Part shown: in pieces, positions 1-7,920 of the stretch
Layout of the letters: each line of letters begins with the position of its first letter
Numbering within the stretch: position 1 is the first letter of the stretch
From: a virus
Strand: one strand, 5' to 3'
IMG/VR virus record: IMGVR_UViG_3300007734_000514
Span: 1-25,672 of that record
DNA: 25,672 bases
Program-made: the position numbers and the translations under genes
Notes under the pieces: generated by a model
Seen by the model: the letters and a program-made list of their open reading frames with translations, nothing else
Told to the model about the DNA's origin: nothing
Database searches by the model: none

Positions 1-514
1 CCTGCTGCACGGCTTCAACCGTGTGCGTGAGGTGCGAGGGAAATATCATCAGGTCGCCCGCGCCGACCTCAAACCACCACGACTCTGAGTTGTGCAGGTT
101 CCAGTTGTTTGTCGGCAGGCTGATCTGCTTGTAGCCGTCGCGGTAAAAGTAAATCTTGTCGCGCTCCCGTGCGGCCTTCATGTAAAGAACGCCCGAGATA
201 AACGAGTTCGGATGCGCGTGTTTGTGGTGCCACTCGCTGGGCTTGCAGTAGTTGAGCCACGACTGCGTGATGCGTAGACCGACCTCATTCTTCGGCGCGT
301 AGATGGAGCGCAGGTATTCGCCCACGCTCGCCTCTACGAACGCCTTGAGGTTCGCCATCGTGTCGTGACGCAGCACATAGCGGTCGTTGCTCGTCGTGTT
401 GCCTTGGTTCTTGTGCGTCTCTTGCGAGTCCACAAAGGCGTTTTCATCGGCGGTGTACTCACGACCGAGTTCAAACTTGGCAACCGCTGTCGGGAATATG
501 GAATACAGGTTCAC
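1..514 (-). CDS. 2OG-Fe(II) oxygenase family protein, 3' end outside window
   Basis: I translated 171 residues from a GTG start at 514; no stop is reached before the window edge. The N-terminus (NLYSIFPTAVAKFEL) resembles the start of the phage putative 2OG-Fe(II) oxygenase family (PF13759 type). The iron ligands are visible as HAHPNSFISGVLY at residues 99-111 (H99 and H101) and a distal histidine in FPSHLTHTV at 158-166 (probably H164). The arginine that would bind 2-oxoglutarate should lie just beyond the window. Such enzymes use Fe(II), O2 and 2-oxoglutarate to hydroxylate a substrate; the substrate of the phage versions is unknown. The GTG overlaps the TGA of the upstream small tail gene (GTGA), so it is translationally coupled to the tail operon. 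An AAGGCGG stretch precedes the start. The family call is fairly sure, the function is not. Confidence 0.82.
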   Translation of the reverse strand, partial: MNLYSIFPTAVAKFELGREYTADENAFVDSQETHKNQGNTTSNDRYVLRHDTMANLKAFVEASVGEYLRSIYAPKNEVGLRITQSWLNYCKPSEWHHKHAHPNSFISGVLYMKAARERDKIYFYRDGYKQISLPTNNWNLHNSESWWFEVGAGDLMIFPSHLTHTVEAVQQ

Positions 515-759
515 GCGACCGCCTTTTCAATCTGGCTGACGTAATCCTCAAACGCCTTTGCCTGCTCAGGCAACAGGATCGTCGGCACCGCGTCCTCAAG
601 TTCCTTGATCTTTTCAATCGTGAACATAATCTCGTCCCACGACGGTTTCGGTCGCGGGTCTTCCCAACGGGTGATTTCGCGGTTGCTGATTTCCCATTTT
701 GCACCGGGACGCAGCAAGTGCATCGCCGTATCAATGCCCATTAGTTGATAAGTTTTCAT
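511..759 (-). CDS. Small tail-assembly-chaperone-like protein (82 aa)
   Basis: A small acidic protein with a central segment RWEDPRPKPSWDEI (about residues 31-44) followed by a predicted helix rich in Glu, Ile and Leu. A Trp-x-Asp-x-Arg-Pro-x-Pro-(S/T)-Trp signature followed by a helix is common in small phage proteins encoded directly after tail fibres, often annotated as tail-fibre assembly chaperones. Its ATG overlaps the TGA of the glycine-rich adhesin gene (ATGA) and its own TGA overlaps the GTG of the oxygenase gene. The position right after the adhesin supports a role in folding or attaching that adhesin, but this is inference. A different-frame ORF over the same DNA (471-734) is not supported. 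Confidence 0.68.
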   Translation of the reverse strand: MKTYQLMGIDTAMHLLRPGAKWEISNREITRWEDPRPKPSWDEIMFTIEKIKELEDAVPTILLPEQAKAFEDYVSQIEKAVA

Positions 760-3137
760 GTGAAGTTGACCTTGAGAATTACGATACCGGAACCGCCTGC
801 TGCGCCGTTGGTTAATGCGGAGTTTCCACCGCCACCGCCACCACCGCCGCCGGTATTTGCACTTCCTGCGGTGCCATTACCATTTTGCGAACCTGCACCG
901 CCGCCTCCTGTGCCACCCGCGCCGCCACCGCCACTTAAATAATTTCCACCACCACCGCCGCCGGCATAGGTGACAGAACTGCCGGAAATAGATGATGCGG
1001 TTCCATTTCCTCCCGCGCCGCCACTAGCACTAGAGTTTCCATTTGCTCCGGTTGCTCCTGCGCCGCCGCCACCGCCTGCCGAATAATTGCCGCTCCATGA
1101 GCCTGCTACGCCACCACTATTGCCCTGCGACGGCGATACGCTTGGCGCATTACCCGCCCCAGCAACACCTGTGTATGATGCTCCACCGCCAGAGCCTCCA
1201 GCGCCGCCATCTCCATTGGATACGCCGGCTGTGCCGCCGCCGCCCCCTCCGGTTGAAGTAATGGTGCTAAATACGGAGTTATTACCTGTAGAGCCAGCTC
1301 CCGTTGATGCATTTGATGATGCACCTGCTGCACCAACGGTGATCGTGTACTCAGTTCCTGCGGTAATAGCCAATGCTGTGCCAGTACGCATACCACCAGC
1401 ACCGCCGCCTCCGCCTACATTTCCGCCACCACCGCCGCCTCCGGCCACAACGAGGTAGTCAACGCTGACCGCACCAGCCGGTGCAGTCCACTTCTGCGAT
1501 GACTTGAAGGTGAAGATCGTGGCAGAGCCGATGTTGTATTTGAGGATGACGATGCCGGAGCCGCCGGTATTTCCAGCAGAGTAGTTAGAACCGCCTCCGC
1601 CAGACCCACCGCCGGTGTTGGCCGTTCCTGCCGTGCCAGCAACACTTGCTCCGCCGCCTGCGCCGCCGCCTCCAGTACCACCCGTTGATCCTGTGCTGCC
1701 GCCGCCGCCGCCGCCGCCAGCATAAGTAACGCTACCGCCAGAAATGGACGATGCGGTGCCATTTCCTCCATTACCGCCTGTGTTAACGGAGCCATTTGAA
1801 CCAGCTGACGTAGCACCGCCGCCGCCGCCACCGGCAATGCCAACACCATTCAATTCGCCTGCGCCACCATTTGACCCCTGCGACGGACTAACTGACGGCG
1901 TATTACCAGTTCCCGCTGCTCCGCTTATTCCTTGCCCACCGCCCCCAGAGCCTCCGTTTCCACCAGATGCGCCACCGGGAACTGATCCACCCCCAAGCCC
2001 ACCACCTGTGCTGGTGATGGTGCTAAATACGGAATCACTCCCTTTGCCGCCAGATGCAGAACCGGGATTGCCTCCCGGCCCTGCGGAACCACCGCCGCCG
2101 ATAGTAACGGTGTAATCGGTTCCAGCCGTAACTGATAACCCTGTTCCAGTTCTAAAACCACCGCCACCACCACCGCCGCCAACGGTTCCACCACCACCGC
2201 CGCCACCCGCCACCACAAGGTACTCAACCTCGGTGACGCCAGTCGGTGCAGTCCATGTGCCGCTAGAGGTAAACGTGGCTACGACGCTCTGTACGGGTAC
2301 GCTGTACTTGAGGATGACGATGCCAGAGCCGCCGGAACCGCCGTTTGCATTTTGGCCTGCGCCATAGTCATTGCCTGCACCGCCGCCACCGCCTCCGGTA
2401 TTTGCAGAACCTGCCGTTCCTGCTTGTGTCCCCGACTGGTAACCACCAGCACCGCCGCCACCAGCGCCACCGCTTCCTGCTGGGCCGGGGGCGCGAGAAG
2501 CGCCGCCACCACCGCCTGCATAGGTTACGGACGAACCAGAAATAGACGAGGCTGTGCCAGCGCCGCCGTTTCCTGCCGTTCCGCCCGGAGTGGTTACGTT
2601 TCCTCCCGCAGCACTAGCCCCGCCGCCACCACCACCGCCATATCGCGGATCAACCGCAATGGTGCCGGGGTTTGAACCTCCGGCGCTGCCTTGCGATGGA
2701 CTAACAGAGGGCGTATTTCCAGACCCGCCCGATCCAGCGCCTACTCCACCTGCGCCGCCACCAGAGCCGCCATTGCCGCCGGCAGTTGAATCTTTACCGC
2801 CGTAGCCGCCGCCGGTGCTAGTGATAGTGCTGAATATGGAATCGTTGCCTGCTGATCCGTTGGTGTTATTGACTCCACCAGAACCGCCTGCACCTACTGT
2901 AACGGTATAATTAGTGCCCGCTGTTACGGACAATCCCGTGCCGGTTCTAAATCCACCGGCACCGCCGCCACCCGCGTCGTCAGCGCCACCCCCGCCGCCT
3001 CCGGCGACGACAAGGTATTCCACCTGCGTCACGCCCGTGGGCGCAGTCCAGTTACCGGATGCGGTGAAGATTTTGTATTCGGTGTATGCCGCTGCGCTGA
3101 CCACTTGGCCGAGCAGCAGACTCATAATGCCGCTCAT
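756..3137 (-). CDS. Glycine-rich triple-domain tail adhesin
   Basis: A 793-residue protein made almost wholly of three tandem domains, at residues 24-277, 289-533 and 542-789. Each opens with a beta segment (F-T-x-S-x-x-W-T-A-P, then VEYLVVAGGGGGG or a variant) and closes with GGSGIVILK. Inside each are the same landmarks in the same order: FSTITSTGGG, a (N/A)PSVSPSQG element, TASSISG(S/G)SVTYAGGGGG and long Gly/Ala/Ser/Asn runs. Similar glycine-rich domains occur in tail fibres and surface structures of many environmental phages. The glycine tracts resemble those of the phage S16 gp38 adhesin, where polyglycine-II helices pack into a sandwich; equivalence is inference. A hydrophobic N-terminus (SLLLGQVVSAAA) may be the attachment segment. 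It is the last large tail gene, where receptor-binding proteins often sit. Start choice: first ATG, 3 bp after the previous TAA; only a weak ribosome site. Confidence 0.85.
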   Translation of the reverse strand: MSGIMSLLLGQVVSAAAYTEYKIFTASGNWTAPTGVTQVEYLVVAGGGGGGADDAGGGGAGGFRTGTGLSVTAGTNYTVTVGAGGSGGVNNTNGSAGNDSIFSTITSTGGGYGGKDSTAGGNGGSGGGAGGVGAGSGGSGNTPSVSPSQGSAGGSNPGTIAVDPRYGGGGGGGASAAGGNVTTPGGTAGNGGAGTASSISGSSVTYAGGGGGASRAPGPAGSGGAGGGGAGGYQSGTQAGTAGSANTGGGGGGAGNDYGAGQNANGGSGGSGIVILKYSVPVQSVVATFTSSGTWTAPTGVTEVEYLVVAGGGGGGGTVGGGGGGGGFRTGTGLSVTAGTDYTVTIGGGGSAGPGGNPGSASGGKGSDSVFSTITSTGGGLGGGSVPGGASGGNGGSGGGGQGISGAAGTGNTPSVSPSQGSNGGAGELNGVGIAGGGGGGATSAGSNGSVNTGGNGGNGTASSISGGSVTYAGGGGGGGSTGSTGGTGGGGAGGGASVAGTAGTANTGGGSGGGGSNYSAGNTGGSGIVILKYNIGSATIFTFKSSQKWTAPAGAVSVDYLVVAGGGGGGGNVGGGGGAGGMRTGTALAITAGTEYTITVGAAGASSNASTGAGSTGNNSVFSTITSTGGGGGGTAGVSNGDGGAGGSGGGASYTGVAGAGNAPSVSPSQGNSGGVAGSWSGNYSAGGGGGAGATGANGNSSASGGAGGNGTASSISGSSVTYAGGGGGGNYLSGGGGAGGTGGGGAGSQNGNGTAGSANTGGGGGGGGGNSALTNGAAGGSGIVILKVNFT
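771..3068 (-). repeat. Three tandem ~740-760 bp glycine-rich domain repeats
   Basis: Three in-frame copies inside the adhesin gene, at about 2307-3068, 1539-2273 and 771-1514, separated by short linkers. The copies share landmark segments but differ in length and in the glycine-rich filler, so they are diverged duplications and not recent perfect repeats. On the plus strand they read as runs of cca/ccg/cct, which produces proline-rich shadow ORFs. Confidence 0.85.
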
Positions 3138-3140
3138 GGC

Positions 3141-4016
3141 TTAACTCACGTTGCCGCTAACGACGCAGACCGTTCCCGAGATAAACAATATCGTCGCTAC
3201 CCCTCGCGTTGCTAAAGTAATGGTGTCTTTGTCGGTGTTCGTGCCAGCAATGTAGGCAGTCGTAATGCTCATCGTCAGCGTTACGTTGCCTGAAGTGTTG
3301 TTGAAGATAGACACCACATCGCCTGCCGCAAACGTGCTGTTTGGCACCGTGATGGAACCCGACGTACCGACGCCGACAAACTTGCCAACGTCCGTCGTGG
3401 CAAGCGAGTAGCTCGTCGTCTTGTCCGATCCTGACTGCGGGATGTTGCGATAGCCGACATTGTTCGTGCCGTCAGCCGTGCAGTTAGAGAGGTTGCCCGA
3501 GGTCGGGGTGCCGAGGACGGGAGTAGTGAGCGAGGGGCTAGTAGATAGCACGACGCTGCCCGAGCCGGTGCTTGAGGTAACACCTGTGCCGCCGTTTGCC
3601 ACCGCCAACGTGCCAGTAACCCCTGTAGACAGGTTTACCGTGCCAACCGTCTGTTTTAGCGATCCGTTGGTGTCATACGCGCCATCTAGCGTCCAAGTAT
3701 CACCCACCGCCAACGTCACCTTGACAATGTTGCGCAAAGTGCTGTTGTTGTTAAACGACACCGTAATCGTGACGGCTGCGGTGTCTTTGTTGTAAATCGT
3801 GATGTTTTTGACAACGCGCCGCGTGGAGGATGCAGGCGCTGCCACCAAGGTGACGCTGCTGGTGCCGTTTAGCGCACCGTCAGTTGACCCTTCCGTAAAG
3901 GCAGAACCGGTATCGTCAGCCCACGCCGCCGTAAAGTCAGGGTTCGTGGTCGCCGCCGCGCCCGACATGGCGACGACGATGCTTTCAGTTGTTGCGTCAA
4001 GTACAAAAATGCCCAT
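3141..4016 (-). CDS. Tail fibre / virion surface protein (291 aa)
   Basis: Three zones are visible. Residues 1-115 form a beta-rich domain with STRRVVKNITIYNKDT (64-79), a pattern of Ig-like phage structural domains. Residues 130-180 hold LAVANGGTGVTSSTGSGSVV and the following TSPSLTTPVLGTPTSG, a fibre-shaft motif widespread in phages. Residues 185-291 form a C-terminal beta domain (GYRNIPQSG, then YSLATTDVGK, ending ILFISGTVCVVSGN) that resembles common phage fibre tips. A GAGGTGA ribosome site precedes the ATG, 8 bp after the stop of the long fibre gene. It lies between two other fibre genes and probably forms part of the same receptor-binding apparatus, as adaptor or accessory fibre. The exact role is inferred from position. 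Confidence 0.8.
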   Translation of the reverse strand: MGIFVLDATTESIVVAMSGAAATTNPDFTAAWADDTGSAFTEGSTDGALNGTSSVTLVAAPASSTRRVVKNITIYNKDTAAVTITVSFNNNSTLRNIVKVTLAVGDTWTLDGAYDTNGSLKQTVGTVNLSTGVTGTLAVANGGTGVTSSTGSGSVVLSTSPSLTTPVLGTPTSGNLSNCTADGTNNVGYRNIPQSGSDKTTSYSLATTDVGKFVGVGTSGSITVPNSTFAAGDVVSIFNNTSGNVTLTMSITTAYIAGTNTDKDTITLATRGVATILFISGTVCVVSGNVS

Positions 4017-4024
4017 GTGTCACC

Positions 4025-6022
4025 TCAAGAGATAAACCAAGCGAAGGCATTACTGCCGCCACCGCCACCGCCGCCAGATTGGGCGACCCATGACAAGGTG
4101 CCTGCGCCGTTGGTTTGCAAAACATAGCCATTTACTCCGTCCGCTGTGGGCAGAGTATACGTTGTTGATCCCGCCGCGCTACCCGCCGCAAGTCCGACAT
4201 AACCCGACACCGCACCCAACAATCGCATCGCCGCCATATTGGCCGAGCCGATAGACGCCTGCGTGCTAGTCAGCGTCGTAACCGTGCCGGTCGTTATTAG
4301 CGCCACAGCGGCGTTAATAGAGGCTACCGAGGCTTGCGTTGCCGTGAGGTTTGTCACCACCGCCGTGCCTGCATTGGCCGATGCGATGGAGGCACCCGTA
4401 GCCGTCAAAGTCGTGATTACTGCCACCCCGACGTTGGCCGAGGCCACAGATACCGCGTTAAGGTCTAGGCGGTTGGTGTTGAGCGTGCCGACGTTAGCCG
4501 ATGCGATAGATGCGCCGGTCGCCGTCAAAGCCGTAATTGCTGCCGTACCGACGTTAGCCGAGGCGATGCTGGCTGCCGTAGAGGTCAGGTTAGTGATCGT
4601 TCCCGTCGTGACGAGGGCAACCGCTGCGTTAGCCGAGGCCACCGACGCGCTGGTTGCCGTCAAATTGGTGACGATAGCCGTACCAAGGTTGGCCGAGGTA
4701 ACCGATGCGCCTGTGGCTCGCAGGTCGGTGACATTGGCTACCCCGACATTTGCGGAGGCAACCGATACGCCTGTCAGCGTCAGCGCGGTGATATTGGCCG
4801 TCCCGAGGTTAGCCGAGGCAATGCTGGCTCCCGTTGCGGTCAGGCCCGTAATTACTGCCGTGCCGACGTTCGCAGAGGCCACGGACGCGCCCGTGGCAGT
4901 CAGCGTTGTCACAACCCCTGTGCCGATGTTGGCCGAGGCAACCGATGCCCCTGTAGCCGTTAGCGTTGTTGCAACAAGGTTGCCCGCGTTGGCCGAGGCT
5001 ACGGATGCCCCGGTTGCGGTCAATGTGGTAATGGCTGCGGTGCCGACGTTGGCGCTAGTAACCGACGCCCCTGCCGCACGCAGATCGGTGACGTTGGCAA
5101 TACCAAAGTTAGCCGAGGCAATGGAAACACCCGACAGCGACAAGTTGCCGATGTTGGCTGACGCAATAGACGCGCCGGTGGCCTGTAGGTTTGTAACTGT
5201 GGCCGTCGTGAAAAGCGCGACCGCCGCGTTAATAGACGCGACCGATGCACCCGTGGCGGTAAGGTTGGTGACAACCGCCGTTCCGACGTTTGCGGAAGCA
5301 ATAGAGGCTTGCGTAGCGGTCAGGGTCGTAATGACGCCGACCGTTGCGTTGGCTGAAGCGGCAGATACCGCGCCGAGGTCAGTTTTGCCGGTTACCGTGA
5401 GCGTGCCGCCGACCGACAACGCCGAGGTGATGGATACGTTGGCCTGAAAGCCTGCGTTACCCGTGACCGTCAGCGTGCCGTTGATCGTCGTGTTGCCGAA
5501 CGAGTTGGCGGCGTTAACCATCTGGAAGCGTGTGCCGTCGTACACCACGACCACGATCTCGCCAGAGTTGATGTCACCCGCCGCAAGGGCTGACGCACCG
5601 TCACGGGTCACCGCCTTGGCACCCAGCCCGTCAATGTTGAGCGTCACAGGGCCGGTGTTGGCCCCTGCCGCCACAAAGTAAAACATCTGGCCCGCTGCAT
5701 AAGCCGTCAGAACGGGCGACATCGTGCCGGTGATCGTATCCACGCCGCTCGGCGTGATGAGCTTGACCGCCGTGGACTGCACTTGCGAGAGGTTTGCGGC
5801 GTCTGTCGCCAACGTGCCGACCGCAAGGCCCGTGATCTTGTTGCCGCCCATCGGAATGTTGGCCGTGGGCGTAGTCTGGCCGTCTTTGGTGATACAGGTC
5901 GTCAGACCCGTGGCAAGGTCAGCCGTTAAAGCGTTAAAAACCGTGGCCGAAATGACGGTGTTGGCAACGACAGGCTGCCCTGCCGAGTTGATGAGGAATG
6001 TACCCGAACCGTTAAACGACAT
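4025..6022 (-). CDS. Long tail fibre with 20-residue repeat shaft
   Basis: A 665-residue fibre. The N-terminus (about 1-90) carries GGNKITGLAVGTLATDAANL, typical of phage fibre or collar-binding regions; residues 90-175 form a further beta domain. Residues about 221-595 are a low-complexity shaft of units like TNLTATGASVASANVGTAVV, repeating every 20 residues. The C-terminus has TYTLPTADGVNGYVLQTNG, a common phage fibre-end motif, then a polyglycine stretch and SNAFAWFIS. The start is firm: an AGGAGG site lies 7 nt before the ATG and overlaps the previous stop. Shaft plus terminal domain suggests a trimeric host-binding fibre, as is usual for the class. The regular 5-residue spacing rule in the shaft is described in the findings. 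Confidence 0.88.
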   Translation of the reverse strand: MSFNGSGTFLINSAGQPVVANTVISATVFNALTADLATGLTTCITKDGQTTPTANIPMGGNKITGLAVGTLATDAANLSQVQSTAVKLITPSGVDTITGTMSPVLTAYAAGQMFYFVAAGANTGPVTLNIDGLGAKAVTRDGASALAAGDINSGEIVVVVYDGTRFQMVNAANSFGNTTINGTLTVTGNAGFQANVSITSALSVGGTLTVTGKTDLGAVSAASANATVGVITTLTATQASIASANVGTAVVTNLTATGASVASINAAVALFTTATVTNLQATGASIASANIGNLSLSGVSIASANFGIANVTDLRAAGASVTSANVGTAAITTLTATGASVASANAGNLVATTLTATGASVASANIGTGVVTTLTATGASVASANVGTAVITGLTATGASIASANLGTANITALTLTGVSVASANVGVANVTDLRATGASVTSANLGTAIVTNLTATSASVASANAAVALVTTGTITNLTSTAASIASANVGTAAITALTATGASIASANVGTLNTNRLDLNAVSVASANVGVAVITTLTATGASIASANAGTAVVTNLTATQASVASINAAVALITTGTVTTLTSTQASIGSANMAAMRLLGAVSGYVGLAAGSAAGSTTYTLPTADGVNGYVLQTNGAGTLSWVAQSGGGGGGGSNAFAWFIS
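4238..5362 (-). repeat. 60-bp in-frame repeat array in the tail-fibre shaft
   Basis: The array encodes residues 221-595 of the fibre. The Ser-(Ala/Ile)-Asn landmark recurs 19 times, with Asn at residues 225, 245, 265, 290, 305, then every 20 to 465, 490, then every 20 to 570, and 595. Spacings are 20 residues fourteen times, 25 three times and 15 once. The DNA copies differ at many third codon positions, so selection has acted on the protein pattern and the array is not a recent expansion. Confidence 0.9.
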
Positions 6023-6035
6023 TTCTCATCCTCCT
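6023..6035 (-). promoter_or_regulatory. Strong ribosome-binding site for the long tail fibre
   Basis: AGGAGG (minus strand, 6035-6030) lies 7 nt before the fibre ATG and overlaps the TAG of the upstream ejection-protein gene. It is among the strongest Shine-Dalgarno matches in the window and fixes the fibre start. Confidence 0.8.
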
Positions 6036-7920
6036 ATTCTTGGCCCGCACCAGTTGCCCCAATGCGGCCTGACACTTGCCGTCCAAGCGCCTGCCCTGCG
6101 GCACGGCGGCGCATATATTCCTGCATATTGCGTAACTCTGCTTGTGCAGGTTCGTCACGCAGCATCAATAACTGTGCAAGCCGATTACGCTGCGCTTCTG
6201 GCATACCGTACCGCTGCCCAAAACGCTGCGCACCAGCCATAAATCCTTGCGGGCTTGTTACGGCTTGCCCAACAGACTGTGCCGCTGACAACGCATCAAA
6301 CGCATCGGCTTGATCTTGCGCTTGCGCCAATCGCTTAAACGTCTGAGAGCCGCTTCCTACGCGCTCCAACTTCTTCAGTTCTTCCTGCGCCAAAATCATG
6401 CGCTGAAACTCTCGGAAATCGTTTCCAAAAATGGAGCGCAATTTGCTTTGCAATTCTGGCTCTTTGTACATATTTAGCAAGCGCGTTTGCCCCGCTTGAC
6501 TGCCTGCAACGCCGCGCAACGCATCTACCGCGCCAACTCGGAACGCTTCCAATTCCGATGGGGTCATTTCGTTGGTTAATTTAGACAACGATTCTGATGT
6601 TTCGGACAACGCTTTACGGCCTTGCTCCACCGCTGTCTGCAACTCCGCAAATCCAGCAAAGGTGCTGCGGGCTTTGGCATAACTGGGTGACAATGCGTCA
6701 AGTTTGGCAACCAATGCCAAACGCAATTCATCTAGTTCACCCGCTTCATTGGTTTTGCCTTTATCAAGCGCCGCTTGTCGTTTGTCCCACAATGTGCGTT
6801 TTAACTGATCCGCAGCGGTAAACGGCAATTCATCACCTTCTGCAAGTTTGCGTAACGGAACTTGCGGTTGGCCTCGTCGGGTTGCGCTGCGCTGCGCTGA
6901 TGCCAAATCTAATTTGGAGCGATCAAGAATTGCTTTCAATTCTGCGTCAATTGGGAATGACGTATTTTGCAACGCTTGATACAACGGCCCCGCTGCATCT
7001 GCTTGCTTTTTCGCAAGATCGGTTAATTCATCTTCGGCGGTTTTTCTTACGCCCGTGATTTGTTCGGCGGTTTCTGTAATTGCCCCGCCTCTACCCGCCT
7101 GCACTCTGCGCTGCTGGCGAGTTAATTGCCGCCCTGCTGATCCCGGCAGCTGCGACAACATATCTATTTCTGCAAGCGTGTTGCCGCCTGATGCTGCAAT
7201 TGGCGCTTCTGTGCCAACTTTGCGCAGCCGTGTTGCCGCCATAACGGCTTCTTGTCCCGGCTCCACGCCGCCCATGATACGAGCCTGCGCATCACGCTCT
7301 AACAGTTGTGCGAGGCGTTCGCGTGGGTAATCAGGGCGGACGTTGTACGAACCAACCGTTTCAGGAATCATGCCCAACACGCCTTGCGGCAATCGTGACA
7401 TCGTTGGCGTGATCGCCGCGCCACGAATGGTGCGGCCCAAAATGTCAGCGCCACCGCCTAACACCATGCTAGTTCCAGCGCCCATAGCCGCGCCCGATAA
7501 CCGGTCGCCCTCATCAGCGGCACCAGCACCCGACAATGCACCCTGCGCGGCAAGATCGCCTGCGGTGCGCAATACGCGCCCTGTCGTAGTAACGCCGCGC
7601 CCAAGCGATAACGGGCCAGTAAGCGGGGCCGTGGCAAGGCCGCCTGCCATTTCTAATCCCAATGCCGCCATCGGATTTTGCTGGGCGTAAGTTTCAGTCG
7701 CCCCGCGCACCATTTGCGTATATTGGGGGCCAGCTAACCCCGCCAATTCATCGGCAAAGTTAAAAGTTGCACCTTGTGCCGCTGTTAATGCGGCTTGTGC
7801 ATACGGCGACATTTGTGCGCCACGCTGATAAGCCTCGCTTTTCGGAGCGCCGCCACGCGATGCAAGCCGTGCTTGCGCCGTTGCAATTATTTTCTTTTGC
7901 TCCTCGTCAAACTGACTCAT
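6034..7920 (-). CDS. DNA-ejection / internal virion protein (628 aa)
   Basis: The N-terminal region carries GATFNFADELAGL (residues 50-62), a motif I recognise from ejection or internal proteins of short-tailed phages. A long Gly/Ala-rich hydrophobic zone follows (about 85-165) that could insert into a membrane. The rest is charged and helical, with many Gln, Arg, Lys and Glu. This is the composition of P22 gp16 or T7 gp16-type proteins, which leave the virion during infection and help DNA cross the envelope. I chose MSQFDEE at 7920 because it makes an ATGA overlap with the preceding gene; the 14 extra residues of the longer frame read into that gene. It is the last of four ejection-type genes. 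No lytic transglycosylase motif was seen. Confidence 0.75.
   Translation of the reverse strand: MSQFDEEQKKIIATAQARLASRGGAPKSEAYQRGAQMSPYAQAALTAAQGATFNFADELAGLAGPQYTQMVRGATETYAQQNPMAALGLEMAGGLATAPLTGPLSLGRGVTTTGRVLRTAGDLAAQGALSGAGAADEGDRLSGAAMGAGTSMVLGGGADILGRTIRGAAITPTMSRLPQGVLGMIPETVGSYNVRPDYPRERLAQLLERDAQARIMGGVEPGQEAVMAATRLRKVGTEAPIAASGGNTLAEIDMLSQLPGSAGRQLTRQQRRVQAGRGGAITETAEQITGVRKTAEDELTDLAKKQADAAGPLYQALQNTSFPIDAELKAILDRSKLDLASAQRSATRRGQPQVPLRKLAEGDELPFTAADQLKRTLWDKRQAALDKGKTNEAGELDELRLALVAKLDALSPSYAKARSTFAGFAELQTAVEQGRKALSETSESLSKLTNEMTPSELEAFRVGAVDALRGVAGSQAGQTRLLNMYKEPELQSKLRSIFGNDFREFQRMILAQEELKKLERVGSGSQTFKRLAQAQDQADAFDALSAAQSVGQAVTSPQGFMAGAQRFGQRYGMPEAQRNRLAQLLMLRDEPAQAELRNMQEYMRRRAAGQALGRQVSGRIGATGAGQE

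Noticed and set aside
471-734. An 87-residue minus-strand frame overlapping the small chaperone-like gene
   Set aside because: It is Arg/Cys-rich without a ribosome site and would replace both the coupled 82-residue gene and the start of the oxygenase, which have clear protein patterns.
1744-2115. Proline-rich plus-strand frames across the adhesin gene
   Set aside because: They are the reverse complement of glycine codons. The minus frame shows three ordered domain repeats, the plus frames do not.
4239-5447. A 402-residue open frame on the plus strand across the fibre repeats
   Set aside because: It is the antisense image of the 60-bp repeat. The repeated codons lack antisense stops, so a long frame arises automatically. 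The minus-strand product has fibre N- and C-terminal motifs and a strong ribosome site.
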